Notes: generated by a model from the letters alone, not told the origin. Positions 1 to 5,882 are shown, numbered from the stretch's first letter. The stretch is 7,322 bases of DNA from an uncultured Oscillospiraceae bacterium (GCA_910588635.1 CAJUPW010000048.1:1-7322); one strand, 5' to 3'. A program made the numbers and translations.

Positions 1-262
1 GCTGGCCACCACCCAGGCCCCCCGAGACTACACGGGAGTGGAGTTTCGAGACGGCTGCTGGCTCATGTTCGGCAAGGAGACCGCCGGACTGCCCGAGGAT
101 CTGCGGCGGCGCTGGTATGACAGGTGCGTCCGCATCCCCATGCGGCCCGACGCCCGGAGCCTGAACCTGGCCAACTCGGTGGCCGTCCTCACTTACGAGG
201 CCCTGAGGCAGCTAGGCTTTCCCGGCCTGTCGGGAACGGGAGAGATGGCGAAAGAGTTGTGA
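1..262 (+). CDS. trmL: tRNA (cytidine/uridine(34)-2'-O)-methyltransferase, C-terminal part (5' truncated by window)
   Basis: The reading frame is open from base 2 to the TGA at 260-262 and gives the last 86 residues of a protein whose family is usually about 150-160 residues long. Two C-terminal SPOUT motifs are clear: the MFGKETAGLP block (visible residues about 26-35) and IPMRPDARSLNLANSVAVL (about 51-69), followed by a helix with YEALRQLG. These form part of the trefoil-knot S-adenosylmethionine pocket and match TrmL, which methylates the ribose of the wobble base in some leucine tRNAs. The GTG at 38 is internal, because conserved-looking sequence continues upstream of it. The gene ends 43 bases before pgk with no terminator between them, so it may be co-transcribed with the glycolytic genes or may carry their promoter. 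Related SPOUT members such as TrmH or RlmB are less likely given the IPM-P-SLNLANS pattern. Confidence 0.88.
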   Translation, partial: LATTQAPRDYTGVEFRDGCWLMFGKETAGLPEDLRRRWYDRCVRIPMRPDARSLNLANSVAVLTYEALRQLGFPGLSGTGEMAKEL

Positions 263-305
263 CCCCCTATTTTGTCACCTTTACCAAAAGAAAGGAGTCA
301 AGAGA

Positions 306-1586
306 ATGAACTATAACAAGAAAACAGTCAAGGACGTGGATGTCAAGGGCAAAAAGGTACTGCTGCGCTGCGACTTCAACGTGCCTATGGCCAAGGACGG
401 CAGCGGCGTCATCACCGATGACAAGCGCATCCGGGCGGCCTTGCCCACCATCCAGTACCTGCTGGACCAGGGCGCGGCGGTGATCGCCTGCTCCCACATG
501 GGCAAGCCGGTGCCCAGCTTTGACAAGTGGGTCAAGAAGCAGGCCGAGAAGGGCAAGGACCCCGCCTCTCTGACTGAGGAGAAGTGGAAGAAGTCCCTGG
601 ACGAGCTGCGCATGGAGCCTGTGGCCGCCCGCCTGAGCGAGCTGCTGGGCAGGAAGGTGATCCTGGCCGGCGATGTTGTCGGTCCCGACGCCCAGGCCAA
701 GGCCGCCGCTCTGAAGGGCGGCGAGATCATGCTGCTTCAGAACACCCGCTTTGAGAAGGGCGAGACCAAGAACGACCCCGAGCTAGCCGGAAAGATGGCC
801 GGGCTGGCCGGGGAGAACGGCGTGTACGTGTCCGATGCCTTCGGCGCGGTCCACCGCGCCCACGCCTCCACCGCCGGCGTGGCCGACTACCTGCCCGCCG
901 TCTCCGGCTTCCTGATTCAGAAGGAGCTGGACTTTATCGGCGGCGCGCTGGCCAATCCCAAGCGGCCTCTGGTAGCCATCCTGGGCGGGTCCAAGGTCAG
1001 CTCCAAGATCGGCGTTATCAACAACCTGCTTGAAATTGCCGACACCATCATCATCGGCGGCGGCATGGCCTACACCTTTTCCGCCGCCCGGGGCGGCAAG
1101 GTGGGCGATTCCCTCCTGGAGGCCGACTGGAAGGACTACTCCCTGGAGATGATCCAGAAGGCCAAGGACAAGGGCGTCAAGCTGCTGCTGCCCGTGGATA
1201 CCGTCATTGCCGACAAGTTCGCCCCCGACGCGGAGAGCAAGGTGGTCAAGGCCGGCGAGATCCCCGACAGCTGGCAGGGCCTGGACATCGGCCCCGAGAC
1301 GGTGAAGCTGTACTGCGACGCTGTGAAGGACGCCGGCACCGTCATCTGGAACGGGCCCATGGGTGTGTTTGAGTTCGACAAGTTTGCCGTGGGCACCAAG
1401 GCTGTGGCCGAGGCCCTGTCCGAGACTAGCGCCATCACCATCATCGGCGGCGGCGACTCCGCGGCCGCGGTACAGCAGCTGGGCTACGCCGGCAAGATGA
1501 CCCATATTTCCACCGGCGGCGGCGCCTCCCTGGAGTTTATGGAGGGCAAGGAGCTGCCGGGCGTCGCCTGTCTGCTGGATCAATAA
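306..1586 (+). CDS. pgk: Phosphoglycerate kinase
   Basis: This cytoplasmic glycolytic enzyme converts 1,3-bisphosphoglycerate and ADP to 3-phosphoglycerate and ATP. The 426-residue product has the N-terminal signature KVLLRCDFNVP (17-27), the substrate-binding SHMGKP (63-68), NTRFEKGE (146-153) and DAFGAVHRAHAS (177-188). The C-terminal nucleotide-binding domain shows LGGSKVSSKI (226-235), WNGPMGVFE (348-356), GGGDSAAA (381-388) and HISTGGGASLEF (400-411). The ATG at 306 is preceded by GGAG at 294-297, eight bases away, and is the natural start. The protein is longer than the usual 390-400 residues because of an apparent insertion of roughly 24 residues at about 69-100, a Lys-rich stretch between SHMGKP and MEPVAARLSELL. 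Lys67 stands where many PGKs have the substrate-binding Arg of GRP. The gene is 43 bases after trmL and 32 bases before tpiA. Its identity is not in doubt. Confidence 0.98.
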   Translation: MNYNKKTVKDVDVKGKKVLLRCDFNVPMAKDGSGVITDDKRIRAALPTIQYLLDQGAAVIACSHMGKPVPSFDKWVKKQAEKGKDPASLTEEKWKKSLDELRMEPVAARLSELLGRKVILAGDVVGPDAQAKAAALKGGEIMLLQNTRFEKGETKNDPELAGKMAGLAGENGVYVSDAFGAVHRAHASTAGVADYLPAVSGFLIQKELDFIGGALANPKRPLVAILGGSKVSSKIGVINNLLEIADTIIIGGGMAYTFSAARGGKVGDSLLEADWKDYSLEMIQKAKDKGVKLLLPVDTVIADKFAPDAESKVVKAGEIPDSWQGLDIGPETVKLYCDAVKDAGTVIWNGPMGVFEFDKFAVGTKAVAEALSETSAITIIGGGDSAAAVQQLGYAGKMTHISTGGGASLEFMEGKELPGVACLLDQ

Positions 1587-1618
1587 CAAATCAAAATATA
1601 CGATAGGAGAGATTGATT

Positions 1619-2392
1619 ATGAACCGCCGTTACCGCAAGACCATCATCGCCGGCAACTGGAAGATGAATAACACCCTGTCCCAGACCAAGGCCTTTGCCG
1701 AGGAGATCAAGCCCATCATGCCTAAGGGCAAGTGGTGCAATGTGGTGCTGTGCGTCCCTGCCGTCAACATTCAGGCCGCCGTCCGTCTGTTCAAGGACTG
1801 CCACATCGCCATCGGCGCCGAGACCTGCCACGAGCTGGACCACGGCGCCTATACCGGCGAGATTACCGCCGCCATGATTAAGGAGGCGGGGGCCAAGTAC
1901 GTCATCATCGGTCACTCCGAGCGCCGCAGCTACTACAACGAGACCGACTTCACCGTGAATAAGAAGGTCCACGCCGCCATCGCCGCCGGCCTGATTCCCA
2001 TTGTCTGCGTGGGCGAGAGCCTGGAGCAGCGGGAGCTGGGCGTGACCATGGAGCTGATCGCCTATCAGGTGAAGTGCGCCCTGGCCAACGTGGCCCCCGA
2101 GGACGCCCGCCATGTGGTCATCGCCTACGAGCCTCTGTGGGCCATCGGCACCGGCAAGACCGCTACCGCCGAGCAGGCCGGCGAGGTCTGTCAGGCTATC
2201 CGCACCGTCATCCGCAAGCTGTACGGCGCCCATGTGGCCCGCTCCGTCACCATCCAGTACGGCGGCTCCATGAACGCCAAGAACGCCCAGGAGCTGCTGG
2301 CCCAGCCCGACGTGGACGGCGGTCTGATCGGCGGCGCCGCCCTGAAGCCCGCCGATTTTGTGAAAATCATTGAGGCGGCGAATCAGGAGTAA
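1619..2392 (+). CDS. tpiA: Triosephosphate isomerase
   Basis: TpiA interconverts dihydroxyacetone phosphate and glyceraldehyde 3-phosphate. The 257-residue TIM barrel has AGNWKMN (11-17) with substrate Asn13 and Lys15, the electrophilic His99 in IIGHSERR (97-103), and catalytic Glu171 in AYEPLWAIGTGKTA (169-182), which also covers the mobile loop 6. The phosphate-binding YGGS (214-217) and GGLIGGAAL (234-242) are present. The length is normal. I chose the ATG at 1619 because GGAG at 1606-1609 lies nine bases upstream; an in-frame TTG at 1613 is only three bases from that site. The loop after beta-strand 3 reads GAETCHELDHGAYTG (66-80), where most bacterial enzymes have GAQN and GAFTGE, and the usual CPPF-like motif is CVPAV (45-49). 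These look like lineage variants, since all catalytic residues are kept. The gene follows pgk by 32 bases, probably in the same transcript. Confidence 0.97.
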   Translation: MNRRYRKTIIAGNWKMNNTLSQTKAFAEEIKPIMPKGKWCNVVLCVPAVNIQAAVRLFKDCHIAIGAETCHELDHGAYTGEITAAMIKEAGAKYVIIGHSERRSYYNETDFTVNKKVHAAIAAGLIPIVCVGESLEQRELGVTMELIAYQVKCALANVAPEDARHVVIAYEPLWAIGTGKTATAEQAGEVCQAIRTVIRKLYGAHVARSVTIQYGGSMNAKNAQELLAQPDVDGGLIGGAALKPADFVKIIEAANQE

Positions 2393-2426
2393 TGTGTTTG
2401 ATCCGCTTGGACATGATTCTCAACGG

Positions 2427-2494
2427 ACGGGCCGCCGAGGGCGGTTTAGGAACGGGCCGCCGAGGGCGGTTTAGGAACGGGCCGCCGAGGGCGG
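2427..2494. repeat. 25-base tandem repeat, 2.7 copies
   Basis: Copies begin at 2427, 2452 and 2477. Each starts ACGGGCCGCCGAGGGCGG; the first two continue with TTTAGGA, and the third runs into the hairpin at 2479-2500. The copies are identical over the shared 18 bases. Each contains a small CCGCC/GGCGG stem (2432-2436 with 2440-2444 in copy 1). The first two look like hairpin units whose outer arm is missing, because the third copy continues into a full nine-pair stem. The array lies between the tpiA stop and the gpmI start. Confidence 0.9.
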
Positions 2495-2531
2495 CGGCCC
2501 CTACAGTAGGGGCCGGCCCCCTGGCCGGCCC
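2479..2531. repeat. Head-to-head pair of palindromic repeat units (REP-like)
   Basis: Hairpin A is GGGCCGCCG (2479-2487), loop AGGG, CGGCGGCCC (2492-2500). Hairpin B is GGGCCGGCC (2510-2518), loop CCCT, GGCCGGCCC (2523-2531). Both have perfect nine-pair stems and four-base loops, and the loops are reverse complements. A is therefore the minus-strand copy of the same unit as B, meeting at the junction CCCCTACAGTAGGGG. That junction lies inside a perfect 21-base palindrome at 2495-2515 centred on A2505. Comparing A and B in the same orientation, stem positions 7 and 9 differ, but both partners have changed so pairing is kept. No T-run follows either stem, so it does not look like an intrinsic terminator. 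This resembles dispersed GC-rich palindromic repeats of gut Clostridia, from memory only. Confidence 0.8.
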
Positions 2532-2587
2532 GCCGGAAGAGGATTGCCTAAACGGCGGATGAACAAGATAGAGGAAAGGTTTTTTGT

Positions 2588-4102
2588 ATGAAAACACCTA
2601 CTACTTTGATTATCATGGACGGGTTCGGGATGGAGGGACCCTCCGCGGGTAATGCGGTGGTCAACGCCCCCACCCCCAATCTGGATCGATTTTTTGCCCA
2701 GTGCCCCCATAGCAGGCTGTCCGCCTCCGGGCTGGACGTGGGCCTGCCTGACGGCCAGATGGGCAACAGCGAGGTGGGCCACACCAATATCGGCGCGGGC
2801 CGGGTGGTGTTCCAGGACCTGCCCCATATCAGCCGGGACATCGAGACCGGGGCTTTCTTTGAGAACCCCGCCTATCTGGAGGCCATGGAGAACTGCCGGG
2901 AGTGGGGCAGCGCCCTGCACCTGATGGGCCTGCTGTCCGACGGCGGCGTCCACAGCCACATTACCCACCTGTACGCCTTGCTGAAAATGGCCCAGGACCA
3001 GGGGCTGAAGAAGGTCTACGTCCACTGTTTCCTGGACGGCCGTGACGTGCCTCCCTCCTCGGGGAAGGCGTTTGTGGAGAAGCTCCAGGCCAAGATGCAG
3101 CAGCTGGGGATCGGTCAGATCGCCACCGTCATGGGCCGGTACTACGCTATGGACCGGGACAAGCGGTGGGACCGCCTTCAGAAGGCCTACGACGCCATAG
3201 TGTGCGGCCAGGCTCCCTTTATCGCCGATGCCGCCGATGCGGTACAGGCCTCCTATGACGCGGGGATCACCGACGAGTTCATGGTGCCGGCAGTTTGCGT
3301 CAAGGACGCCCGGCTCCGGGACAACGACTCTGTGATCTTTTTCAACTTCCGTCCCGACCGGGCCCGGGAGATCACCCGCACCCTGGTGGACGAGGACTTC
3401 ACAGACATTGACCGAAAGACCGGCTTCATCCCCGTGGACTTTGTCTGCACCACCGAGTACGACGCCACCATGCCTAATGTGACGGTGGCCTACCCCCGGC
3501 AGAAGTTGACCAATATCTTTGGAGAGTATATCTCCAACCTGGGTCTCACCCAGCTGCGCATCGCCGAGACGGAGAAGTACGCCCATGTGACATTTTTCTT
3601 CAACGGCGGCGTGGAGCAGGTGTTCCCCGGGGAGGACCGATGCCTCATCAACTCCCCCAAGGTGGCCACCTACGACCTCCAGCCCGAGATGTCGGCCTAC
3701 GAGGTCACAGAGGAGGCCGTCAAGCGCATCCTCAGCGGCAATTATGACGTGATTATCCTCAACTTTGCCAACTGCGACATGGTGGGCCACACCGGCGTAT
3801 ACGAGGCCGCCTGCAAGGCGGTGTCCACCGTGGACGAGTGCGTGGGCAAGGTGGTGGAGGCCACCTCCAAGATGGGCGGCGTATCTCTTATCACCGCCGA
3901 CCACGGCAACGCCGAGCGGATGGTCGACACCGACGGTTCCCCCTTCACCGCCCACACCACCAACCTGGTGCCCTTCTGCATTGTGGGGGCCAACGTCACC
4001 CTTCGGGACGGACGCCTGTGCGATATCGCCCCCACTATGCTGGACCTGATGGGCCTTGAAAAACCTGCGGAGATGGATGGGGAGACGCTCATCGCGCAAT
4101 AA
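2588..4102 (+). CDS. gpmI: 2,3-bisphosphoglycerate-independent phosphoglycerate mutase
   Basis: This Mn-dependent enzyme of the alkaline phosphatase superfamily converts 3-phosphoglycerate to 2-phosphoglycerate in the cytoplasm. The 504 residues match the usual length of about 510. The metal ligands expected from the Bacillus enzyme are all visible: Asp11 in IIMDGFG, nucleophile Ser61 in QMGNSEVGH, Asp397 and His401 in NCDMVGHTG, Asp438 and His439 in TADHGNAE, and His456 in TAHTT. Substrate-binding motifs are LLSDGGVHSH (115-124), GRDVPP (151-156), GRYYAMDRDKRWDR (183-196), NFRPDRARE (253-261) and AETEKYAHVTFF (326-337). The ATG at 2588 has GAGGAAAGG at 2571-2579, eight bases upstream. The leader after tpiA is long and carries the repeat cluster, which could allow expression separate from pgk-tpiA. 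The open frame on the opposite strand is a GC-driven shadow. Confidence 0.98.
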   Translation: MKTPTTLIIMDGFGMEGPSAGNAVVNAPTPNLDRFFAQCPHSRLSASGLDVGLPDGQMGNSEVGHTNIGAGRVVFQDLPHISRDIETGAFFENPAYLEAMENCREWGSALHLMGLLSDGGVHSHITHLYALLKMAQDQGLKKVYVHCFLDGRDVPPSSGKAFVEKLQAKMQQLGIGQIATVMGRYYAMDRDKRWDRLQKAYDAIVCGQAPFIADAADAVQASYDAGITDEFMVPAVCVKDARLRDNDSVIFFNFRPDRAREITRTLVDEDFTDIDRKTGFIPVDFVCTTEYDATMPNVTVAYPRQKLTNIFGEYISNLGLTQLRIAETEKYAHVTFFFNGGVEQVFPGEDRCLINSPKVATYDLQPEMSAYEVTEEAVKRILSGNYDVIILNFANCDMVGHTGVYEAACKAVSTVDECVGKVVEATSKMGGVSLITADHGNAERMVDTDGSPFTAHTTNLVPFCIVGANVTLRDGRLCDIAPTMLDLMGLEKPAEMDGETLIAQ

Positions 4103-4115
4103 GCTTTGTTGCCCC

Positions 4116-4131
4116 GGCGGGGGAGCCCGCC
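4116..4131. other. Short GC hairpin between gpmI and eno
   Basis: GGCGGG (4116-4121) and CCCGCC (4126-4131) form a perfect six-pair stem with loop GGAG. It is followed by TTACCAATG rather than a T-run, so it is not a convincing intrinsic terminator. Read-through into eno seems likely. It could be an RNA-processing or stability element, or a decayed copy of the GC-rich palindromic repeat seen upstream of gpmI. The 70-base gpmI-eno gap shows no clear promoter. Confidence 0.45.
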
Positions 4132-4172
4132 TTACCAATGATATCCGTTAATTTGAAAGGAGATCAAACACC

Positions 4173-5474
4173 ATGAAGCAGATGATCGAAATTGTAGACG
4201 TAATCGGCCGCGAGATTCTGGACAGCCGCGGCAACCCCACCGTCGAGGTAGAGGTCTACCTGGAGGACGGCACCATGGGCCGCGCCGCCGTACCCTCCGG
4301 CGCTTCCACCGGCATTTATGAGGCCTGCGAGCTCCGCGACGGCGACAAGAGCCGCTACATGGGCAAGGGCGTGCTGAAGGCCGTGGAGAGCGTGAACACC
4401 GAAATCGCCGAGGCCCTTATCGGCACCAACGTGCTGGATCAGACCGCCATCGACAAGATGCTCATTGATCTGGACGGCACCGCCAACAAGGACCGCCTGG
4501 GCGCCAACGCCATCCTTGGCGCCTCTCTGGCCTGCGCCAAGGCCGCTGCCGGCGCGCTGGGTACCTCTCTGTACAACTATATCGGCGGCGTCAACGCCAA
4601 GCAGCTGCCCGTGCCCATGATGAACATCCTCAACGGCGGCGCTCACGCCACCAACAACGTGGAGATCCAGGAGTTCATGATTATGCCCGTCTCCGCCCCC
4701 TCCTTCCGCGAGGCTCTGCGCCGCTGCGCCGAGGTGTTCCACACCTTAAAGGTCGTCCTCAAGGAGAACGGTACCCCCGCCGCCGGCGTGGGCGACGAGG
4801 GCGGCTACGCCCCCAACCTGAAGAAGGACGAGGATGCACTGAAGGTGATTGTCCAGGCCATTGAGAAGGCCGGCTACAAGCCCGGTGAGGACTTCCGCAT
4901 CGCCATCGACGCCGCCTCCTCCGAGTGGTGGGACGAGGACCAGAAGTGCTATGTCCAGCCCAAGTCCGGCAAGAAGCTGACCCAGCAGCAGCTGGTGAAC
5001 ATGTGGAAGAAGTTCGCCGACACCTACCCCATCATCTCTCTGGAGGACGGCATGGCCGAGACCGACTGGGAGGGCTGGGCCATGCTGACCCGCGCCATCG
5101 GCGACAAGGTGCAGCTGGTGGGCGACGACCTGTTCGTCACCAACGTGTCCCGTCTGGCCACCGGCATTGAGAAGAAGGTGGGCAACGCCATCCTGATTAA
5201 GGTCAACCAGATCGGCACCCTCACCGAGACACTGGACGCCATCCAGATGGCCAACCGGGCCGGCTACACCGCCATTGTGTCCCACCGCTCCGGCGAGACC
5301 GAGGACGCCACCATCGCCGACATCGCCGTGGCTCTCAACGCCGGTCAGATCAAGACCGGCGCTCCCAGCCGCACCGACCGCGTGGCCAAGTACAACCAGC
5401 TGCTGCGCATCGAGGAGGAGCTGGGCGACATCGCCGAGTATCCCGGCATGAAGGCCTTCTTCAATCTGCGCTGA
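4173..5474 (+). CDS. eno: Enolase (phosphopyruvate hydratase)
   Basis: Enolase dehydrates 2-phosphoglycerate to phosphoenolpyruvate with two magnesium ions and, in other bacteria, can also be an RNA-degradosome or surface protein. The 433 residues are the standard length. Visible motifs are DSRGNPTVEVEV (17-28), the mobile loop PSGASTG (41-47), HATNNVEIQEF (158-168), and GDEGGYAP (207-214) with acid/base Glu209. Metal ligands are Asp246 in AIDAAS, Glu291 in SLEDGM and Asp318 in GDDLF. IKVNQIGTL (342-350) contains catalytic Lys343, followed by SHRSGETED (370-378) and IKTGAPSR (393-400). The ATG at 4173 lies ten bases after the strong GGAG at 4159-4162 and is preferred over the ATG at 4182. It is the last gene of the glycolytic block and is followed within 20 bases by a terminator. 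Confidence 0.99.
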   Translation: MKQMIEIVDVIGREILDSRGNPTVEVEVYLEDGTMGRAAVPSGASTGIYEACELRDGDKSRYMGKGVLKAVESVNTEIAEALIGTNVLDQTAIDKMLIDLDGTANKDRLGANAILGASLACAKAAAGALGTSLYNYIGGVNAKQLPVPMMNILNGGAHATNNVEIQEFMIMPVSAPSFREALRRCAEVFHTLKVVLKENGTPAAGVGDEGGYAPNLKKDEDALKVIVQAIEKAGYKPGEDFRIAIDAASSEWWDEDQKCYVQPKSGKKLTQQQLVNMWKKFADTYPIISLEDGMAETDWEGWAMLTRAIGDKVQLVGDDLFVTNVSRLATGIEKKVGNAILIKVNQIGTLTETLDAIQMANRAGYTAIVSHRSGETEDATIADIAVALNAGQIKTGAPSRTDRVAKYNQLLRIEEELGDIAEYPGMKAFFNLR

Positions 5475-5489
5475 GTTGTGACAGACGCA

Positions 5490-5522
5490 ACAGGGCCGCC
5501 CTCACGGGCGGCCCTGTATTTT
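5490..5522 (+). terminator. Rho-independent terminator of eno
   Basis: A perfect 12-pair stem is formed by 5490-5501 and 5506-5517 (ACAGGGCCGCCC pairing with GGGCGGCCCTGT) with loop TCAC, followed by ATTTTACTT. It begins 15 bases after the eno stop and closes the glycolytic operon. The high stem stability and immediate T-run make this a confident call. Confidence 0.93.
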
Positions 5523-5524
5523 AC

Positions 5525-5553
5525 TTGCGTAAACTGTTGAAACATGCTATAAT
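5525..5553 (+). promoter_or_regulatory. Promoter of the holin-like toxin mRNA
   Basis: An extended -10, TGC-TATAAT (TG at 5545-5546, hexamer 5548-5553), lies 17 bases downstream of a weak -35 TTGCGT (5525-5530). The start point would be near 5560, giving an 87-base structured leader before the peptide ATG. The promoter begins directly after the eno terminator, so the small gene is an independent unit. Confidence 0.7.
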
Positions 5554-5617
5554 TTGGAACAAGGCACCGCCATTTACGCAGGCGGGTGGACTCTCCGACT
5601 GGGAGGGTGCTTCCAAG

Positions 5618-5643
5618 CCTCTCCCACAGGGAGAGGGGGTGAT
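5618..5643 (+). promoter_or_regulatory. Hairpin partly sequestering the toxin ribosome binding site
   Basis: CCTCTCCC (5618-5625) and GGGAGAGG (5629-5636) form a perfect eight-pair stem with loop ACA. The Shine-Dalgarno AGGGGGTGAT (5634-5643) overlaps the 3' arm by three bases. An upstream GGGAG (5601-5605) could instead pair with CTCCC (5621-5625) and release it. Masked ribosome sites are usual in type I toxin mRNAs; the switching role here is inference. Confidence 0.55.
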
Positions 5644-5646
5644 TTG

Positions 5647-5739
5647 ATGCCTACTTATTCAGACATTTTCCAGTTTTGTCTGGTAATCCTCGGCGTCATC
5701 AGTCTGGTTGTCCAGATCATCAATCATAAAAGGAAGTAA
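5647..5739 (+). CDS. Putative holin-like / type I toxin peptide (30 aa)
   Basis: The 30-residue peptide opens MPTYSDIFQF, has one hydrophobic span at about residues 7-25 (rich in Val, Ile and Leu), and ends in the basic tail HKRK. Size, the TYSD-IFQF start, the single membrane helix and the Lys/Arg end match the short putative holin-like toxins common in Firmicutes (Hol-Tox family, recalled rather than searched). Such peptides insert in the cytoplasmic membrane and are held in check by an antisense RNA. The ATG at 5647 is chosen because AGGGGGTGAT at 5634-5643 is nearly the full anti-16S sequence and ends three bases upstream. An in-frame TTG at 5554 would start inside the leader and has no binding site. 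The stop codon lies within the stem of the terminator. Toxicity is unproven; a membrane or stress peptide is the alternative. Confidence 0.75.
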   Translation: MPTYSDIFQFCLVILGVISLVVQIINHKRK

Positions 5740-5823
5740 CCGTCCCAGCTGGCCAAAGTTGGACGGTTACTTCTTTTAGAACTTAACCGGAGAGTGACCG
5801 CCGACTGCGGGCGGTGCCTTCCT
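5727..5823 (-). ncRNA. Predicted antisense antitoxin RNA
   Basis: A transcript starting near 5823 from the minus-strand promoter at 5830-5857 would run about 97 bases. It would end at the bidirectional stem 5733-5773, followed on this strand by CCTTTTATG. Its 5' hairpin pairs 5810-5815 with 5797-5802 around a seven-base loop. It covers the last codons, the stop and the terminator of the toxin mRNA. This is the 3'-overlap layout known for type I pairs such as bsrG/SR4 and txpA/RatA. No protein is expected from it. Existence is inferred from promoter, terminator and context. Confidence 0.65.
5733..5777. terminator. Bidirectional terminator shared by toxin mRNA and antisense RNA
   Basis: Arms 5733-5745 (GAAGTAACCGTCC) and 5761-5773 (GGACGGTTACTTC) form 13 perfect pairs around a 15-base loop. 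TTTT follows on the plus strand (5774-5777) and also on the minus strand (complement of 5728-5731). The toxin TAA (5737-5739) is inside the left arm. The two RNAs are thus complementary through the whole stem-loop. Confidence 0.88.
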
Positions 5824-5829
5824 ATGTTT

Positions 5830-5857
5830 ATTATACCAGTTTCCGCCGCCTTGTCAA
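5830..5857 (-). promoter_or_regulatory. Consensus promoter for the antisense RNA
   Basis: Read on the minus strand, a perfect -35 TTGACA (5857-5852), a 16-base spacer and a perfect -10 TATAAT (5835-5830) are present, with TG one base upstream of the -10 (extended -10). This is the strongest promoter-like match in the window and fires back toward the toxin gene. The expected start is near 5823. Confidence 0.85.
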
Positions 5858-5882
5858 GGGCGGATTTATTTTGTAAAACCCC

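Larger units (their letters stand above)
5561..5820. repeat. Imperfect inverted repeat framing the toxin locus
   Basis: AAGGCACCGCC at 5561-5571 recurs on the other strand at 5810-5820 (11 of 11 bases), and ACTCTCCG at 5590-5597 recurs inverted at 5788-5795 (8 of 8). The intervals between the two blocks are similar (18 and 14 bases). Each interval holds GGCGG, which pairs with the CCGCC of the first block (5567-5571 with 5581-5585; 5798-5802 with 5810-5814). A TATAAT box sits just outside each end. The predicted sense and antisense RNAs therefore start with almost the same sequence and the same 5' hairpin. Confidence 0.8.

Noticed and set aside
258..278. CRP/FNR-like operator (TGTGA...TCAC) before pgk
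   Set aside because: The half-sites are 12 bases apart rather than six and the match is partial; the first half is mostly the end of trmL.
783..1589. 268-codon minus-strand frame opposite pgk, and similar minus frames opposite tpiA and eno
   Set aside because: All are complements of clearly conserved enzymes, with no ribosome sites or recognisable domains.
1613..1618. TTG 1613 as tpiA start
   Set aside because: It is only three bases from the ribosome site; ATG 1619 is at nine bases and starts the normal N-terminus.
2479..2531. Intrinsic terminator after tpiA
   Set aside because: The stems are strong but no T-run follows on either strand.
2501..4138. 545-codon open frame on the minus strand opposite gpmI
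   Set aside because: It mirrors a certain gpmI gene, has low-complexity His/Gly/Val composition, no motifs and starts and ends in repeats. It is a shadow of GC-rich third codon positions.
5554..5646. N-terminal extension of the toxin from TTG 5554
   Set aside because: It would begin at the -10 box, before the expected transcription start, and has no ribosome site; ATG 5647 has a near-perfect one.
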